From DAIOXA01 sp050949165 (GTDB lineage: Bacteria > Bacillota > Proteinivoracia > UBA4975), in assembly GCA_050949165.1 (NCBI GenBank), contig JBMNFF010000002.1, forward strand, positions 1 through 18,913: a stretch of DNA of 18,913 nt, read 5' to 3'. Shown here one piece after another: positions 1 to 7,847 of this stretch. The position numbers were made by a program, and so were the translations under genes. Each line of letters begins with the position of its first letter. The first letter of the stretch is position 1. The notes below the pieces were generated by a model. The model saw only the letters and a list, made by a program, of their open reading frames with translations, did no database searches and was not told the origin of the DNA.

Positions 1-2275
1 GCTCCTTGTTTAGGGCAGCTATCGCTTTAGCAATCAATTCATCCTCATCGAATTCAACTGTATACACGGATTTGGCATTAATCTGTCCCCAAAGCTTTTG
101 GAATTCCGCCAAGCCCAGCTTGGATTTGTCCAGCTTCAGCTCAACATTATTCTTACGGGCATTCTCCGGCTGCATTACGCGGCTATCATAGATGGAATCC
201 AAAATTGCTATTACTGAATCCTTAAAGTCAGCGGCCTCCTCAGCAACCTCAATGCTGCCACTTTTTTTGTCTTCATAATATTTGTCGGTGAGAACGCCTT
301 TCTTGACATATCCGCTGGTGATAAGCCCCTCATAAATGCTCTGGGCCAGGTCAAGATCAATGACCTGCTCAACACCTTGATTGTCCCTGATGACCTTGTC
401 CACAAACAACTCCACCGAAACCCTGCGCGGCCTATCCGCCACAGCCTCGGCAAGCTCGGTTTGCAAGGCTCTGGCAAAGCTGTCATAGCTTTCGTTGGCG
501 ACAACGGTCAGCACGTTTACATTGTGTACATCCTCCCCCAGAAGACTTGTATCCATGCGCTGGCCATTTTGGTTGACGGACAAACGTAAGCCCCGCCCAA
601 CTTCCTGGCGTTTGCGGACGTCGCTGCCGCTCTGCTTCAAGGTGCAGATTTGAAAGACATTGGGGTTATCCCACCCCTCCCGGAGGGCGGAGTGGGAGAA
701 AATAAACCGCACCGGTTCCCTGCGGTCCAAGAGGCGCTCCTTATCCTTCATGATCAAGTCGTAGGCATCGACATCGTCAGAAGTGCGTTCCTTTCTGTCA
801 CCCAGCTTGCTATCCACCATACGTTTACTCTTCTTGTCGATAGAAAAATAACCTGCATGGGTTTCCCCGGCGTTTATGCCCCTAAGATACTCAAGATACC
901 CTTGGTAATCGCCAAATTCAGTTTGCAGGTTGTCGATGATGTGCTGGTACTCTTCTTCGAAGATGTCAGCATAAATGCCATTACGGGCTTGTCCGTTTTC
1001 GTCGTATTGCTTGTACTTTGCCACCTCATCGATAAAGAACAGGGATAGCACCTTAATGCCCTTATAAAATAAGCGCCGCTCCCGCTCAATATGGGAAAGG
1101 ATGGTCTCCCGAATCTGAATCCGGCGAAGCTGATCCTCACTGACCTCCCCTATGACATCCCCGGCAAATAGCTTAATGCCATTGAGAAACTCAACTGAGC
1201 TATCCCGCCCATCGATACGCATCACGGTGTACCCGTCTTTGTATGCTTCCAGCTCACCGGAATTTTCATAGAGATTAAACCCCTCGCCGACGGTACGCCG
1301 CGCCTTGCCAACACCCTTTCCCCGCTTAATGTCAAATTCTATGGTAGCAGTGGGGTCACCCTTGGACAGATTGATGCTCTCCAAGTACACATACCCTTCT
1401 GTAGCCGTACTGCCTGAAATGGATATTCCCTTGACGGCAATTCGTTTGACCAGCTTTTTATTATATGCCTCCATGGCGTCCAGGCGGTAAACCATATTGT
1501 AAACGCTGTCCTTCTTATGTGTCGCAGAATACCGCAGGGTAAAGAGCGGGTTAAACTCTTTCAAGCGCTCCTTAGTGGCCTTTCCCTCAACCGACTGGGG
1601 CTCATCGATGATCAGAATGGGGTTGGTCTTGGCGATGATGTCAATGGGTTTGCGGCTCCTGAACTCATCCAGTTTCATGTAAATGCGCCGGGCATCCTTA
1701 CCCCGGGCGTTAAAGGCCTGAGAGTTGATTATCATGGCATTGATGGCGCTATCGGAGGCGAAGCGGTCAATCTCGGTAAGTTGAGCTGAATTATAGATGA
1801 AATATCTTATTTTCTTGCCGTATTCCTCAGCGAAATGCTCCTCGGTTATCTGAAAGGACTTGTAGACCCCTTCCCGGATAGCTACACTGGGCACGACGAC
1901 GATAAATTTGCTCCAGCCATAGCGCTTGTTCAACTCGTACATGGTCTTAATATAGGTATATGTCTTGCCGACACCGGTCTCCATCTCGACTGTCAGGTTG
2001 TAACGCCCTTCCAGTTGTTTTGAGGGCTCAATCTGGTTTCGCCTCTGAACTTTGTTGATATTATCCAGGATAACCTCATCAGTCAGTTCTGGTACCAGCT
2101 TAGCGTTGCCAAAACCGGTGAAGCGTTCGGTATCATCTGAAGCAATTTGTTCAATCGCAACAAAACCCTTATCCATCCTATAGCTGGGGGTGAGGTAAGG
2201 CTGCCCGACAAACACGTCACAGACAGCCTTGGCAGCATCTGCCTGGAACTTCTGGCTCTTAAATTGTAGCTTCAT
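1..2275 (-). CDS. res: Type III restriction-modification system, restriction/helicase subunit Res (C-terminus beyond the left edge)
   Basis: This is the ATP-dependent translocase and endonuclease subunit that works with Mod. I translated the frame from the ATG at 2275 to the edge and found no stop, giving 758 residues of a family usually near 1000. Visible are Walker A (METGVGKT, residues 98-105), the DEPQ form of motif II typical of type III Res (224-227), a SAT motif (250-252), a segment with FSHSALREGWDNP (about residues 525-540), and GRGLRL as motif VI (about 560). The C-terminal PD-(D/E)xK nuclease domain would lie beyond the window, so cleavage ability cannot be judged. The ATG shares base 2275 with the rhuM stop (TGATG), which implies translational coupling. 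Family assignment is firm; sequence specificity is set by Mod. Confidence 0.95.
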   Translation of the reverse strand, partial: MKLQFKSQKFQADAAKAVCDVFVGQPYLTPSYRMDKGFVAIEQIASDDTERFTGFGNAKLVPELTDEVILDNINKVQRRNQIEPSKQLEGRYNLTVEMETGVGKTYTYIKTMYELNKRYGWSKFIVVVPSVAIREGVYKSFQITEEHFAEEYGKKIRYFIYNSAQLTEIDRFASDSAINAMIINSQAFNARGKDARRIYMKLDEFRSRKPIDIIAKTNPILIIDEPQSVEGKATKERLKEFNPLFTLRYSATHKKDSVYNMVYRLDAMEAYNKKLVKRIAVKGISISGSTATEGYVYLESINLSKGDPTATIEFDIKRGKGVGKARRTVGEGFNLYENSGELEAYKDGYTVMRIDGRDSSVEFLNGIKLFAGDVIGEVSEDQLRRIQIRETILSHIERERRLFYKGIKVLSLFFIDEVAKYKQYDENGQARNGIYADIFEEEYQHIIDNLQTEFGDYQGYLEYLRGINAGETHAGYFSIDKKSKRMVDSKLGDRKERTSDDVDAYDLIMKDKERLLDRREPVRFIFSHSALREGWDNPNVFQICTLKQSGSDVRKRQEVGRGLRLSVNQNGQRMDTSLLGEDVHNVNVLTVVANESYDSFARALQTELAEAVADRPRRVSVELFVDKVIRDNQGVEQVIDLDLAQSIYEGLITSGYVKKGVLTDKYYEDKKSGSIEVAEEAADFKDSVIAILDSIYDSRVMQPENARKNNVELKLDKSKLGLAEFQKLWGQINAKSVYTVEFDEDELIAKAIAALNKE

Positions 2276-3297
2276 CATTGCTCCTGGCCCCCTCCCTCAC
2301 CCTTCAAATATTTTGCCATCGCTTTATCGAATTGGGAGATATAGTCCCTATCCTGCTTAACGCGATACTGTTCATATATCTCCTCGGCTTTCTTAGTCGC
2401 TTCCTTATGGGAAATACTCCCCTTGCCCTTAAGCACTTTCCGGCGGATATTCGCCAAGAAATTATCGGTCTCCTGCAGCCAATCCGCCATGCTCATCAGC
2501 ACCTGGTCCTCTGCCATTAATTCCGCGTGATCAATGAACATGTTTACAATCCGGTTAAGGCGGGAAAGCTCTTGCTCGTTCAAATAGTTCTTTGCAATTA
2601 CCACATCGCTCTTGAGGATTTTTCCATCAGGGGCTGCTTTCCAAGTTGTCAGTCCCATGGTGGGGTGTTCAAGGCTGGCCCTCTGGGCAATTAACTCTGC
2701 GGCGGTCATGCCGGTAATGGCATAGTGGAGCTTATTCTGGACAAAGGCATAAAACTCCCGGGTCAGGTTACTGTTCTTGTCGTAGTCATAGCTGCACTGT
2801 TCAAAGACATCAGCAATCTTCTGGTATGCCCGCCGCTCGCTGGCCCGAATCTCCCGAATGCGTTCCAGCAGCTCATCGAAGTAATCTCGGCCAAAGGGCT
2901 TTCCATTCTTCAGCAAGTCGTCATTGAGGACAAAGCCCTTCTGGATATACTCATGCAGAGTCTTAGTCGCCCACTGCCGAAACCGGGTCGCCTTTTTTGA
3001 ATTGACCCGGTAACCCACGGCGATAATCATGTCCAAGTTGTAGAACTGTACCTTACGACTGACCTTACGTTTCCCCTCAGATTGAACTATTAAGAAATCC
3101 TTAATAGTTGACTCCGCGTCTAACTCTTCTTCAGCCAAAATGTTCTTTATGTGGATATTGATGTTTGCTGTTGTAGTATCAAACAACTCTCCGATTGCCT
3201 TCTGCGTCATCCAAAAATCTTCATCCTCAAAGCGCACCGATACAGCCACATTACCACCATCGGTGGTATAGAGGATAATTTTATCTTCTTGCTTCAT
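2275..3297 (-). CDS. rhuM: RhuM-family protein (COG3943 / virulence RhuM) embedded between mod and res
   Basis: This 340-residue protein matches the RhuM family, named after a Salmonella pathogenicity island gene; the biochemical role is unknown. The N-terminus (about residues 25-60, FWMTQKAIGELFDTTTANIN) looks like a DNA-binding helix-turn-helix segment. It is followed by the family core LDMIIAVGYRVNSKKATRFRQWA (about 89-111), an alpha-helical middle, and a charged C-terminal helix. Members often sit inside restriction-modification operons, as here. The ATG at 3297 follows the mod stop (3299) after a single base, and GGGTGA inside the end of mod can act as ribosome binding site. The stop overlaps the res ATG. 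RhuM is therefore locked translationally between the two subunits, suggesting a role in control or assembly (inference). Confidence 0.9.
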   Translation of the reverse strand: MKQEDKIILYTTDGGNVAVSVRFEDEDFWMTQKAIGELFDTTTANINIHIKNILAEEELDAESTIKDFLIVQSEGKRKVSRKVQFYNLDMIIAVGYRVNSKKATRFRQWATKTLHEYIQKGFVLNDDLLKNGKPFGRDYFDELLERIREIRASERRAYQKIADVFEQCSYDYDKNSNLTREFYAFVQNKLHYAITGMTAAELIAQRASLEHPTMGLTTWKAAPDGKILKSDVVIAKNYLNEQELSRLNRIVNMFIDHAELMAEDQVLMSMADWLQETDNFLANIRRKVLKGKGSISHKEATKKAEEIYEQYRVKQDRDYISQFDKAMAKYLKGEGGGQEQ

Positions 3298-3298
3298 C

Positions 3299-5182
3299 CT
3301 ATATCACCCGCACGCTGGTATTGGGCGCCAGAAGTTTAAAAATCTCCTCTACGTTGATTTTCGCAGGACTGTTGGTAAAGCTCAAATCCCGGAATACTGC
3401 ACGGGTAGCCAGCCCTGCCCTTTCGGGGCTGCCGCAGCGCCGGGCAATTTCCTTAACTGCATCACTGCTTATATTCTTATCAAAGCAAGCGAAGAGGTCC
3501 CCATCATTATAGATATGAACAGTGAACCCATCAATCTGCTCCTGGGTATGGGGCATAGACAAGGGCAAACCCCAATCCAGCAGACAGGCATAGAGCAGGT
3601 CCATATCGTTGCGATCTTCCTTGATATTATCCTCCAGGGCCGAAAGCATGTCCTGGCTATACTCTCCGGCGGAATAATAAACATCCCTCATATTTGAAGA
3701 ATCCAACTTGAAGACCCGAAAGCCAATGTCCAAGTCCTGGGCCATCATCCCAGCTTCAGCTTTAATCTTTTCCCCGGCCCGACGAATTCGCTCTTTGCCA
3801 ATTTCGCAGATGTTGGAATAGCCAGCTTTAGCAGCCTCGCTCTTTTCATCGCAAACCTCTGGAAGCTGCACCATGATGAATTTGCGCTTGCCCCCATCTT
3901 CAGCATTGAGCTGCATAACCGCATGAGCGGTGGTAGCAGAGCCAGAGAAGAAGTCCATCACTATAGAATCATCTGGGACAAAATTCAGCATTCGCTTTAT
4001 TACAGGTGTTAACTTCGCTGTATCAAAAACCTTCGAATCAAATAATGCAGATATTTCAGATGAACTACCAACAAGTAAATCAACCCACGAACTATTAAGC
4101 AAGGTTGTGTTTGTCGGAGCAATATAATGCTCAGGTTTACCATTCTTTGATAAGCGCAAGAGATCGAGAGATTCATCCTGCTGTTTAGCGTACCATTCAT
4201 CTATTTGAATATCTGTTATTTGCCCTTCAGAAACTCCGAGCTCCGACAACATTCGCTGGTAATTTAATATTGCCCTTTCACTTCTTTCTTTGCCCCATCG
4301 CCATTGCCCGCTCTCAGGAGTTATACCGAATAAAGGATAGCGCATTGTAGGACGATCAGTTCCTCTCCAATGGTTGTTCCATGCCCCTTTTTTTTCTTCA
4401 GCTAAAGGCTTCATTTGACGGGGGAATCGATAAGTTTGGTTTTTTGAATAGAGGAGTATATACTCCAAACCCTGACCAAGCTTATCCCAAGTCTCAAACT
4501 GTGCTTGGACGGATTTCATACCGCGCCTGACAACGATTTGATTTCGGAAATTGGATTCCCCAAAAATCTCATCACATATTTTTCGTAGGTTGTTAACTTC
4601 ATCGTCACCAATCGAGATAAAAATTAAACCATCATTTGACAAAAGGTGCTTTGCCAACACCAAGCGGGGATACATCATGCTACACCAGTCAGAATGAAAG
4701 CGCCCATTGCGCTCTGTGTTTCGGAACAGGCGGTCACCATCTTCGTCATAGACGCCCGCTTCCTTATCATATTCACTCTTATCTCGAGAAAAATTATCCC
4801 GATATACAAAATCATTGCCGGTGTTATAAGGAGGGTCAATGTATATCATCTTAACCTTACCTAGATAACTCTCCTGCAGGAGCTTCAGCACGTCGAGGTT
4901 GTCGCCCTCAATATATAGATTTTCGGTCGTGTCCCAGTTCTTGCTCTCCTCTTTGCAGGGCCGCAAAGTCTTGCGGATAGGCTTGCCTACCTCGGCAATA
5001 GCTGCCCTTTTCCCCACCCAGGTAAACTCATATGCTTCATCCCCGTGTACTTCATCGCCCAACAATGAGCGCAACAGATCGAAATTTACCTTACCTTCAG
5101 TAACAACACCAGGGAATAGTTGAGATATTTTCTCAACATTTTTAGCTGTAATATCAACAGACTCAAAACGTAGTTTTTGCAT
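3299..5182 (-). CDS. mod: Type III restriction-modification system, DNA adenine methyltransferase Mod
   Basis: This 627-residue protein is a beta-class (motif IV before motif I) N6-adenine methyltransferase: DPPY is at residues 116-119 and the SAM-binding FFSGSAT at 411-417. The stretch between (about 210-400) is the expected target recognition domain. Its DNA is markedly more AT-rich than the rest of the gene: hand counts give 17 G+C in 60 bases at 4021-4080, 29 of 60 at 4861-4920 and 34 of 60 at 3721-3780. The tail (about 480-627) should contact Res or the partner Mod. The start has a strong site, AGGAGAGGAG, that overlaps the TIR stop codon, so TIR and Mod are probably co-translated. Mod alone can methylate; with Res it forms the restriction complex. 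Target sequence cannot be predicted here. Confidence 0.95.
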   Translation of the reverse strand: MQKLRFESVDITAKNVEKISQLFPGVVTEGKVNFDLLRSLLGDEVHGDEAYEFTWVGKRAAIAEVGKPIRKTLRPCKEESKNWDTTENLYIEGDNLDVLKLLQESYLGKVKMIYIDPPYNTGNDFVYRDNFSRDKSEYDKEAGVYDEDGDRLFRNTERNGRFHSDWCSMMYPRLVLAKHLLSNDGLIFISIGDDEVNNLRKICDEIFGESNFRNQIVVRRGMKSVQAQFETWDKLGQGLEYILLYSKNQTYRFPRQMKPLAEEKKGAWNNHWRGTDRPTMRYPLFGITPESGQWRWGKERSERAILNYQRMLSELGVSEGQITDIQIDEWYAKQQDESLDLLRLSKNGKPEHYIAPTNTTLLNSSWVDLLVGSSSEISALFDSKVFDTAKLTPVIKRMLNFVPDDSIVMDFFSGSATTAHAVMQLNAEDGGKRKFIMVQLPEVCDEKSEAAKAGYSNICEIGKERIRRAGEKIKAEAGMMAQDLDIGFRVFKLDSSNMRDVYYSAGEYSQDMLSALEDNIKEDRNDMDLLYACLLDWGLPLSMPHTQEQIDGFTVHIYNDGDLFACFDKNISSDAVKEIARRCGSPERAGLATRAVFRDLSFTNSPAKINVEEIFKLLAPNTSVRVI

Positions 5183-5194
5183 TTATCTCCTCTC

Positions 5195-5974
5195 CTAATT
5201 GCGGTTTGCATCTATCAATTCAGCTATTTCATCAGCAATCTCATCAATGGTGTTAATCGCAGTGTTTCTAGCAAGCTTGTCCGCTAAAGATGGGCTGAAG
5301 TTCAGAACTTCTCTCTTAGTAATGTTGTGCCAAACAGGCAGCATAATTTGTTCTCCGGATATTGCTCTTGTTATGATTCCATCCAATTCGTAATTAGTCC
5401 AACCCTTACTAATAAAATGTCTTGACAACACAACTATCCCGAACCTGCTGTTTGCCAAGCCTTTATCAATTTTCCGGCGAAGGCTATCACCTATTTTTAA
5501 TTCAAATTCATCAAACCAAACGGTGATATTCCGTTCTAGAAGTGCAGTAGCTAGCGGTCGCACAACCTCATCCTTATCTTCTGATGCGTGTGATATGAAA
5601 ACATCGTATTCAGGTTCACCGTTAATTTCTGAATTAATACCCCGGCTGCTATTGTGAATTAGCGAAGGTACAGAAGATAATGGTCTAGTATTTATTGTTG
5701 GTAAATGCTGAGGTAGAATGTTAACAGATGCTCTTACCGATCCCCCTAAACCACGCATGTCAACTGCAACATGCCAATGGCTGGAATGTGTCGTTTGAAG
5801 TCGCACTGGCGATTTCGTAGCTAAACCACCGATATACCTGTAATTTCGTCCAGCTTTATAATTGTTAAAATTAGAACTGTCTAGTAATTGGACATTAGCA
5901 GCGTTTCCTGCTAAAGTAATCTCTACAGTTCGTCCTTTTTCAAGATATCCTAAATCATAATGGATAAACCTCAT
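5195..5974 (-). CDS. DUF1883-TIR domain protein, putative NAD-consuming defence effector
   Basis: The start is taken at the ATG at 5974 because AGGGAGGG precedes it by about 5 nt; an upstream in-frame ATG (6004) lacks such a site. The product has 259 residues. Residues 1-88 match DUF1883 (MRFIHYDLGYLEKG at the start, SSNFNNY at 33-39, SHWHVAVD at 65-72), a small beta-rich domain of unknown role. A linker (about 89-120) leads to a TIR domain (121-250) with box 1 YDVFISHASEDK (123-134) and W192-x3-E196, the WxxxE pattern whose Glu is catalytic in NAD-cleaving bacterial TIRs. There is no signal peptide or membrane segment. NADase action is inferred from the family. No Thoeris ThsA partner is present in the window; DUF1883 may act as sensor or oligomerisation module (speculation). 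Confidence 0.88.
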   Translation of the reverse strand: MRFIHYDLGYLEKGRTVEITLAGNAANVQLLDSSNFNNYKAGRNYRYIGGLATKSPVRLQTTHSSHWHVAVDMRGLGGSVRASVNILPQHLPTINTRPLSSVPSLIHNSSRGINSEINGEPEYDVFISHASEDKDEVVRPLATALLERNITVWFDEFELKIGDSLRRKIDKGLANSRFGIVVLSRHFISKGWTNYELDGIITRAISGEQIMLPVWHNITKREVLNFSPSLADKLARNTAINTIDEIADEIAELIDANRN

Positions 5975-6100
5975 GATAGCCCTCCCTAATTTTTTCTCAA
6001 ACACTTGCTGTCGACTGTTTACCTTTTTCTTGACGCTCTATCTTACATCTTCCTGCCTAGACCATTTTCGCTTGGTTAGTCATGTAATCTTACCAAAGTG

Positions 6101-6129
6101 ATATTAGCAAAGCATGGCTCAGACTCCAA
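6101..6129 (-). promoter_or_regulatory. Possible internal promoter upstream of the TIR-mod-rhuM-res segment
   Basis: The stretch 5975-6169 between the AlbA gene and the TIR start is the only sizeable gap in the cluster. Read on the minus strand it holds TAATAT (6106-6101) preceded by TGC, an extended -10 form, with a poor -35 (TTGGAG, 6129-6124) at 17 nt spacing. That would leave a leader of about 120 nt. The match is weak; no clear terminator follows the AlbA gene, so read-through from upstream is equally possible. Confidence 0.25.
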
Positions 6130-6169
6130 ATCTATTTCCGGGTAGCATTAGCAGTAGTCCAATTTATAT

Positions 6170-7183
6170 CTATCTTCTCTGGGTATACTCTGCTTTGATT
6201 TGGTTCAATGTGCCTGGATTACTTTTCATTACATTGATTTTATCAGCAAGAAACTGCAATGCAATATCCGAGAACTTATGCACTTTACCACTCTTGGATG
6301 TAGTAATCTCCAGATGGAATTTCTTCTGCCCTTTCATTTTATACTTCCACACTAGAGCCTGTATTTCATATGGTGTAATATTCAATTTTTGTGCAAGGTT
6401 TTTCTGAATATAGGGATACTGAATATCAGGTTCAATATCCGGCACAGGAATTTCTTCTGCTAAATCAATGTTTCCAGTGACCTTTAAAACAGGCTGTCCG
6501 TCTGTTTCACTAAAACTGCCCTCTTTTATAAATTTAGCCTTGCGCAAAACCTGTACTATAAGTCTCCTATCTACTGCTACGTCAACGCCTGATGGCGTAC
6601 TAAACGAACCCTTGTCGTAATTAATAATCCCTAGGTTAGCAGTTTCGCTCTTACGTATGACCTCGAATAGTTTTAAGATATTTTCCCTCTCTTTAGCCAC
6701 TCGGTCAGCTATGATTCTATGCATTTCAGCGCACTTTATCTTCTCGCTTCTTGTTCTATACCGGTAAAACACATCACCGCTGGCAATTTTCTCGGAGCTC
6801 TCTGTCTTCTGTGCTACAATTGGCTTGCTCTCTGCTTCCTCAGTATAAATAAATCCTACCGATTTTTCTCCAATTTCTACAATACCAGATTCGTACATGA
6901 TTTCAGGAGCAAATAATGAATTTAGATACTCAGAAAACCTCTCCTGTGCAAAGTCCTTGAAAGCAGAGTTTACCCCAACCAATTGCCGTGGATTATCTTT
7001 GGTCCCGAAAATTATATAGCCACCACGGTTATTTGCGAACGCTGCCATAGTTTTTGCGTATTTGGCCCAACTTTTTTGGCCAAACGACTGTTTGTATTCC
7101 AAATCATTCCTTTCACGACTCGTTATGTAACCAGCGGAGCTGACGTTGCTAATTACACTTAAAACATACTCTTGATGGGTCAT
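6170..7183 (-). CDS. AlbA_2 (Schlafen-type) domain protein, putative nucleic-acid-binding defence component
   Basis: This 337-residue protein has an N-terminal AlbA_2/Schlafen domain (about residues 20-150): NDLEYKQSF at 26-34 holds the family's conserved acidic and lysine residues, and AFANNRGGYIIFG (48-60) is its signature glycine-rich strand. The C-terminal half (about 170-337) is not a fold I recognise; it contains a Pro/Asp-rich stretch, PVPDIEPDIQYPYIQ, and ends in basic residues. Databases often label such proteins ATP-binding or RNA-binding; some relatives are nucleases or transcription regulators. The ATG at 7183 overlaps the DUF4391 stop (TAATG), so translation is coupled to that gene. 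The DNA is AT-rich (22 G+C in 60 bases at 6121-6180). It may sense or process nucleic acid for the system (inference). Confidence 0.8.
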   Translation of the reverse strand: MTHQEYVLSVISNVSSAGYITSRERNDLEYKQSFGQKSWAKYAKTMAAFANNRGGYIIFGTKDNPRQLVGVNSAFKDFAQERFSEYLNSLFAPEIMYESGIVEIGEKSVGFIYTEEAESKPIVAQKTESSEKIASGDVFYRYRTRSEKIKCAEMHRIIADRVAKERENILKLFEVIRKSETANLGIINYDKGSFSTPSGVDVAVDRRLIVQVLRKAKFIKEGSFSETDGQPVLKVTGNIDLAEEIPVPDIEPDIQYPYIQKNLAQKLNITPYEIQALVWKYKMKGQKKFHLEITTSKSGKVHKFSDIALQFLADKINVMKSNPGTLNQIKAEYTQRR

Positions 7184-7827
7184 TACGTTAACCCCTCCAA
7201 TTCTTTCCTAAGCCCCCTCAACTCACTGTTGAGGGCGACTTGGATGTTGAATTGCTTTTCGCGGCGTATTTTATTCTCTAGTGCTGCGATCTCCCGTTGC
7301 AGCTTTTGTCGTTGTTCATCACGTTCCACCGCTTCCTGTAAATCGCCAGGCTGGTCCTGTAGCCTCTCTCCGGCAATCTGACGGACGAAGTTTTCATATA
7401 CTGCATCCATATTCAGGCCTTCCAGTTTTAGAGGTAGCTTGTCCATTGTCTGCCACTGGGTATGGTAATAGGCATTGAGCTTAAATTTTCCTGTTTGACT
7501 CTGCTCCTTATAACTGATCCAGGCTTGGGCCCTTTCTTGATAGATTAAGAGAAAAAGTATGTGGTAGGGGATTTCCTTGTCAATTAGGTGAAGCACCCGT
7601 TTGTCCAGGCTGAGTTGGTTAAGATGAATTTCAATGACCTCAATCTCCGTTACAGCTTGGCCCGCGGCAATATTAACCGTGCTGGGGGCAATTTTGTTTC
7701 TCCAGTATATTGCGCTGATCTGTTCGATGAATATCCGTTTAAGCTCAGGGGTTACGGGCAGGTTATCGTAGAACTTCTGCTTGGGTATTTTACGATTAAA
7801 GACTGTGCTCTTAGGCAAGGCAAGCAT
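7183..7827 (-). CDS. DUF4391 protein, partner of the upstream helicase
   Basis: This 214-residue protein begins MLALPKSTVFNRKIPKQKFY and continues with RIFIEQISAIYWRNKIAP (about residues 31-48), both typical of DUF4391. The family is known mainly as a neighbour of large SNF2-like helicases and type III methyltransferase genes. The C-terminal 60 residues are strongly charged and predicted coiled coil (EAVERDEQRQKLQREIAALE and on), which suggests a contact or scaffolding role. No catalytic motif is evident. The gene begins 20 nt after the helicase stop and ends overlapping the AlbA start. Function is unknown; the constant pairing with the helicase argues for one complex. Confidence 0.85.
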   Translation of the reverse strand: MLALPKSTVFNRKIPKQKFYDNLPVTPELKRIFIEQISAIYWRNKIAPSTVNIAAGQAVTEIEVIEIHLNQLSLDKRVLHLIDKEIPYHILFLLIYQERAQAWISYKEQSQTGKFKLNAYYHTQWQTMDKLPLKLEGLNMDAVYENFVRQIAGERLQDQPGDLQEAVERDEQRQKLQREIAALENKIRREKQFNIQVALNSELRGLRKELEGLT

Positions 7828-7847
7828 GCAATCCCCCCTCCCCTGAA

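Noticed and set aside
5195..5974. Thoeris system
   Set aside because: Thoeris needs a ThsA effector (SIR2 or similar) beside the TIR protein. None lies in the window, and the DUF1883 fusion is not the usual ThsB layout.
5975..6004. Longer TIR protein starting at the ATG at 6004
   Set aside because: The ten extra residues precede the normal DUF1883 start, and the strong AGGGAGGG site fits the ATG at 5974.
6114..6407. Plus-strand frame of 97 codons starting in the gap upstream of the TIR gene, a possible antitoxin
   Set aside because: Most of it is antisense to the AlbA gene 3' end. It has no convincing ribosome binding site and no family likeness.
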